Below are positions 62,622 to 64,000 of a stretch of DNA of 64,000 nt, in pieces. The stretch's first letter is position 1. The number at the start of each line of letters is the position of its first letter. Where the stretch lies: contig CAYSVH010000001.1 of NCBI GenBank assembly GCA_964434425.1, positions 62,001 through 126,000 of the forward strand. Direction: 5' to 3'. Source of the stretch: CALMEC01 sp964434425 (GTDB lineage Bacteria > Actinomycetota > Thermoleophilia > Miltoncostaeales > Miltoncostaeaceae). Both the position numbers and the translations under genes were made by a program. Below the pieces are notes generated by a model that worked only from the letters and a program-made list of their open reading frames with translations, was not told the DNA's origin and searched no databases.

Positions 62622-64000
62622 ATGACACCAGCAACACAGCGCAGGCGACGGTCGGTCTCGGCCGCGGTCGCGGCAGGGGTCTTCGCCCTGTCGGTCTCCG
62701 CGTCCGCATCGGCCCAGCAGACGCAGGTCGGCTACCACACGACCGTCACGCCGAGCACGGCGAAGGTCGTCGGCTTCGACACCGAGAGCTTTCGTCTGCT
62801 GAAGAACTACTCCTACCTGGGCCTCACCCAGACGGACGGCACGAACGGCAACACGGTCAACTGGCCCGCCGCCCTCGCCGCCAACCCCAACGCCACGTCG
62901 GCCAGCAACATCCGCACGGCCCACGTGCCGTACGGCATCGCGACCCTCCCGGACGCCGATGATCCGACGGACCCCGCGAAGACCACGATCATCACGACCA
63001 GCGCCCGCGTGCGCCCGTCGTCGGTCCACATCTTCGCGGCCGGTGCCAACGCGCCGACCAACGCTGACGTCCTCACGCACTGGCCGGACGGCACCACCGA
63101 GGCGTTCAACGGCCTCCGGCGCGTCGCGGTCCACGAGGGCAGGCGCCTCGCCTTCACCACGAACTTCGCCGACCGCGGAGAGAACGGCGACGTCGTCGTC
63201 GTCGACATCGACGCGAAGGAAGTCGTCGGGCGCATCCAGCTTCCGAGCCCGATCGGGGTCGACGTCGACCAGGACGGCGATCGCATCGTGGTCGGCTCGC
63301 TGGGGCAGGCCAAGCTACACGTCATCGAGATCGACGACCTCGTGCTCGACAAGGATCCGGCGAACGCCAACGCGGCGGCCGCGGCCAACGCCACGGTCAT
63401 CGACATCCCGGACACCGGGAGCGTGGTCAACGACAACCTGCGCCCGTTCTACGACCAGGAGAACGACCTCGTCTACGCCGCGAGCTACGACGGGCAGTCG
63501 GTCACGGTCGTCAACCCGGACACCGGTGCGATCGTCGCCGGTCCGTTCGCCAGCGGCCGCACGAACGCGGTCACGGTGGACTCGTCGCGCGACCTCCTTT
63601 ACACGGCCGACCTCCAGGACCGCGTGGTCAGCGTGTACGACGTCAGCAACCCGGCGAACCCCGTCTGGAAGCTGTCGGTCCCGACCTCCGGCGATGCCGT
63701 GAACATGGGCATCGATCCCGTCACCCGCAAGGTGTTCGTCGCGAACTTCAAGGGCTCGGGTCTCCCCGCCACGTCGGCCTCGAAGATCGACGTCATCGAC
63801 GTCAACACCACCGGCTGGACGGCCACGAGCGTCACGCTTGAGACCGGTTCCACGCACGGCTACCAGCTTTCGCTGGAGCCCAACACCCGTCGCGTGTACA
63901 TCACCGACGCATGGTGGCGCACCGAGAACCGCGTGCCCGTCTACGCTGATGGGCCTCTTCCGACCGGTCCCGCGGGTCCCGCAGGCCCCGCGGGCTCCAC
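62622..64000 (+). CDS. Secreted beta-propeller (YVTN/YncE-like) protein with collagen-like tail, partial
   Basis: 459 codons to the window end with no stop. ATG 62622 has GAAAGG upstream. A signal peptide (basic TQRRRRSVS, then AAVAAGVFALSVSASASAQ) leads to propeller blades: GENGDVVVVDIDAKEVVGRI, GVDVDQDGDRIVVGSLGQAK, NDLVYAASYDGQSVTVVNPD, RDLLYTADLQDRVVSVYDVS, TRKVFVANFKGSGLPATSAS and TRRVYITDAWWRTENRVPVY. The last residues, TGPAGPAGPAGS, begin a collagen-like GPA repeat. It is extracellular or surface-bound. The repeat tail could make trimers; its length is cut off here. Confidence 0.85.
   Translation, partial: MTPATQRRRRSVSAAVAAGVFALSVSASASAQQTQVGYHTTVTPSTAKVVGFDTESFRLLKNYSYLGLTQTDGTNGNTVNWPAALAANPNATSASNIRTAHVPYGIATLPDADDPTDPAKTTIITTSARVRPSSVHIFAAGANAPTNADVLTHWPDGTTEAFNGLRRVAVHEGRRLAFTTNFADRGENGDVVVVDIDAKEVVGRIQLPSPIGVDVDQDGDRIVVGSLGQAKLHVIEIDDLVLDKDPANANAAAAANATVIDIPDTGSVVNDNLRPFYDQENDLVYAASYDGQSVTVVNPDTGAIVAGPFASGRTNAVTVDSSRDLLYTADLQDRVVSVYDVSNPANPVWKLSVPTSGDAVNMGIDPVTRKVFVANFKGSGLPATSASKIDVIDVNTTGWTATSVTLETGSTHGYQLSLEPNTRRVYITDAWWRTENRVPVYADGPLPTGPAGPAGPAGS

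Overview
The window is high-GC bacterial DNA from an actinomycete-like genome. The order dnaK-grpE-dnaJ-hspR-clpB, the GTG starts and the many leaderless promoters point to Actinomycetota. The run of secreted proteins with Arg/Val-rich beta-sandwich tails, the HpnCDE squalene operon and the overall style suggest a deep branch such as Thermoleophilia, but that placement is an inference. The sequence is a scaffold: a 100-N gap sits inside a tandem repeat at 10064-10163.

Layout. 0-8 kb: 3' end of a fatty-acid desaturase, an orphan HExxH membrane protein, and the complete heat-shock operon with a promoter and inverted repeat. 8-23 kb: secreted and surface proteins (RCC1-repeat protein, glycoside hydrolase, DUF11/RTX-like protein, phosphodiester glycosidase-like protein) mixed with small membrane proteins, a PPK2 kinase and a Ycf46-like AAA ATPase. 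A 107-bp tandem repeat lies between ppk2 and the RCC1 gene and supplies the last codons of ppk2. 23-27 kb: nucleotide-sugar genes (DegT aminotransferase, DUF354 glycosyltransferase-like, FlaA1/CapD-type dehydratase). 27-41 kb: dihydrolipoamide dehydrogenase, a LiaF-like protein, a HAD phosphatase, a second PPK2, YcnI, a GT4 glycosyltransferase, a TVP38 protein, Ppx, tRNA-Leu(UAA), a Na+-type ABC exporter pair, an SBF/ACR3-like transporter and a homodimer-type ABC exporter.

42-48 kb is a small defence/plasticity island: an orphan AbrB-type antitoxin, VapBC, a decayed type III-like restriction-modification pair (Mod with a frameshift and a nonsense codon, Res with a large deletion), a ParD-like/zeta toxin pair with a perfect 19-bp operator, a VapC remnant and a nuclease-fold protein. 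48-64 kb returns to housekeeping and lipid genes: ychF, a 30-residue membrane peptide, a PH-domain protein, carbonic anhydrase, tag, the five-gene squalene operon (prenyl synthase, an Idi-2-like protein with altered catalytic residues, HpnC, HpnD, HpnE), an alcohol dehydrogenase, a FIST sensor protein, a lipoprotein, and two divergent secreted proteins separated by a palindromic operator pair.

Three regulatory patterns stand out. First, TANNNT lies 6-9 nt (most often exactly 7) before many start codons with no Shine-Dalgarno, as expected for leaderless mRNAs; this fixes several starts. Second, a 16-bp element GGAATCAACCATCTAG overlaps the -10 of three unrelated genes, with two degenerate copies elsewhere. 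Third, two PPK2 kinases and Ppx in one window point to active polyphosphate metabolism.
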